Shown: piece by piece, positions 27,678 to 28,963 of the stretch
Position numbering within the stretch: position 1 is the stretch's first letter
Layout: each line of letters begins with the position of its first letter
Assembly: GCA_963575745.1 (NCBI GenBank)
Contig: CAUYUJ010016696.1
Location: forward strand, 237,501 to 266,463
Source of the DNA: Prorocentrum cordatum
Lineage: Eukaryota; Sar; Dinophyceae; Prorocentrales; Prorocentraceae
Direction: 5' to 3'
DNA length: 28,963 bases
The notes under the pieces: model-generated
Told to the model about the DNA's origin: nothing
Databases searched by the model: none
What the model saw: only the letters and a program-made list of their open reading frames with translations
Translations under genes and position numbers: made by a program

Positions 27678-27895
27678 GGGCGCCCGAGTTATCCGGGGTA
27701 GCTCGGGCCCGGGGGAACTCGGGCTTGGATTTCCGAAATACGAGCTCGAGATGGCCCTGACCCGAGTTGCACCTTATGATTTGGGGCTCTGGGCGCCCCA
27801 GCTATCCGGGGTAGCTCGGGCTCGGATTCCCGAAAAAGGAACCCGAGTTAGCCGTGACCCGAGTTACCCCTGATGATTCGGGGCTCTTACATTCG
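27678..27895. repeat. 113-bp tandem duplication
   Basis: Two copies begin GGGCGCCC at 27678 and 27791. They share ATCCGGGGTAGCTCGGG, a TTCCCGAAA-type word, ACCCGAGTT and a TGATkwkGGGGCTCT end. CCCGAGTT and its complement recur inside each copy. Confidence 0.8.
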
Positions 27896-28104
27896 GCGTT
27901 TCGATATTGGGCGGAAGGGGGGGGGAGGTGGGGTCTGGCTCCAGACCTCTCCTTAGTGCGGCTGTTTGCAGCAGTGCGTCCATCATGGGGGAGGCTCCAC
28001 CTGCTCGAAACGTGCGCCAAAAACAACCAAGATCTACTCCATGGGGGGGGAGGGGGGGTGCGAGTGCCCGCGCCGATCGGCAAAACAATACATAAAAACG
28101 CCCA
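27896..28104. other. Gene-free spacer
   Basis: Short poly-G runs at about 27917 and 28043; nothing else is recognisable. Confidence 0.4.
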
Positions 28105-28265
28105 CCATGGGGTCAAGAGGCCCCCAGGAAGCCCCAAGAGGCAACCAAGAGGCCCCAAGGGGCACCCCAAGAAGCCCCGAAAGGCCCCCAAGAGGCCCCA
28201 AGAGACCCCAACACGGCCCCCAAAAGGCCTCAAAACTGCCTCCCAAAGGCCCTTGGGAAGCCAAC
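28105..28265. repeat. TTGGG-rich dispersed repeat, inverted copy 4
   Basis: CCCCAAGAGGC-type words repeat about every 12 bases, the reverse complement of copies 1-3. Confidence 0.65.
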
Positions 28266-28629
28266 CGCGAGAGCCCAACCAACACCCGTGAGGCCTCTGA
28301 CCCGCCACCCACCGCCTCCGAAAAATGGCAGCCGCCCAACCGCACCGCATTGACAACAACACCCAGACGAACGACAGCGGCGAGGCAATATGGGCCGGCG
28401 GGATATGCGAAGTGATGAAATAATTACCCTGGCGACGTACCCAACTCCTGCGCAAACGCGGGGCGCAAATAGTTTAGGGCACTTTATAAGAGGGGCGATG
28501 ACGGAGCGAGGGTTACATGTCTGCAGACGGAATTCGGGAGACTCGCAGGACACTGGCTACAGGACAAGGACTAGATAAAGCTGATTAGTTACAACCCCTG
28601 AGCACGCCTAGCCACTTCGAAAGCGGGGA
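28266..28629. other. Gene-free spacer
   Basis: No repeat or gene was recognised here; frames are short and without known domains. Confidence 0.4.
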
Positions 28630-28963
28630 TCTCAGATCGCAGCCCCCGAGAGATGGCGAGGTCTAGCTTGAGTCTGCGGCGAGGTCCCCGAAACAATAAC
28701 GGTTCGAGGATAATGTGATCGAGGGCCTGAGAGCAACTCACGAGGCATGAGGGGCGTCTCGTGGAGAGCAAGCTGTTTCTTTCCGCTTCGCCCCCTGCAA
28801 ATGATGTGCTCAGCGCTTGTATCTCTTATGAGGTCTAATTTGAATCTGCGTGTGGCGTCACTGTGCTGGGCCCCCCAGCAGACCTCGAGAGTGGCGACAG
28901 TTTCACAGATCGCAGCCCCCCCGGGATGGCGAGGTTTAATTTGGGTCCGCCCGTGGCGTCACT
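28630..28963. repeat. Three diverged copies of a ~55-bp repeat at the window end
   Basis: CAGATCGCAGCCCCC starts at 28633 and again at 28906. GAGGTyTAATTTG with a GTGGCGTCACT end occurs at 28830 and 28931, and in altered form at 28658. The last copy runs to the window edge, so the array may continue beyond it. Confidence 0.7.

Overview
The window looks like nuclear DNA of a dinoflagellate, possibly a GC-rich lineage such as Prorocentrum. That placement is inference. It rests on three things: protein families that read as dinoflagellate-like, all recognisable genes on one strand (unidirectional gene arrays are typical of dinoflagellates), and very large amounts of simple and palindromic repeat. 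No bacterial operons, rRNA, tRNA or CRISPR array was recognised.

Layout. Positions 1-12.5 kb are the gene-bearing part. Three protein genes lie on the minus strand, in transcription order: (i) 12508-11492, a small protein with a long coiled coil joined to what reads clearly as the C-terminal helical lid of HSP70, with no ATPase or substrate-binding domain; (ii) 8397-5995, a C5-cytosine DNA methyltransferase-like protein with recognisable motifs I, IV, VI, VIII, IX and X; (iii) 4531 (or 4659) to 1713, a protein of roughly 940 residues with a Cys/His cluster and no recognised function, whose reading frame is broken by at least two apparent single-base insertions. Between and around them are polypurine/polypyrimidine blocks, short minisatellites and a very GC-rich 1.4 kb stretch.

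Positions 12.5-29 kb hold almost no credible coding sequence. They are a mosaic of repeats: a 53-bp tandem repeat (13.0 kb); a cluster of foldback elements (14.46-15.20 kb); a cluster of 14-bp perfect palindromes (15.4-15.6 kb); a composite macrosatellite of about 0.8 kb present three times (16.4-19.1 kb), each unit chaining several different micro- and minisatellites around a conserved block; a dispersed TTGGG-rich repeat (four places, one inverted); a long chain of two- and four-base microsatellites (20.5-21.2 kb) followed by a CCA-rich block; about 780 bp of ACT triplets (23.27-24.05 kb); and further foldback elements sharing a terminal sequence (11.0, 14.9, 24.9 and 26.7 kb).

The three genes do not form an evident pathway. 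Their common orientation fits a dinoflagellate gene array, and the methyltransferase family is of interest because dinoflagellate retrotransposons are known to have captured C5 methyltransferases. No reverse transcriptase or integrase was seen here. The most noteworthy points are the HSP70-lid/coiled-coil protein, the variant methyltransferase, the composite macrosatellite and the foldback family.
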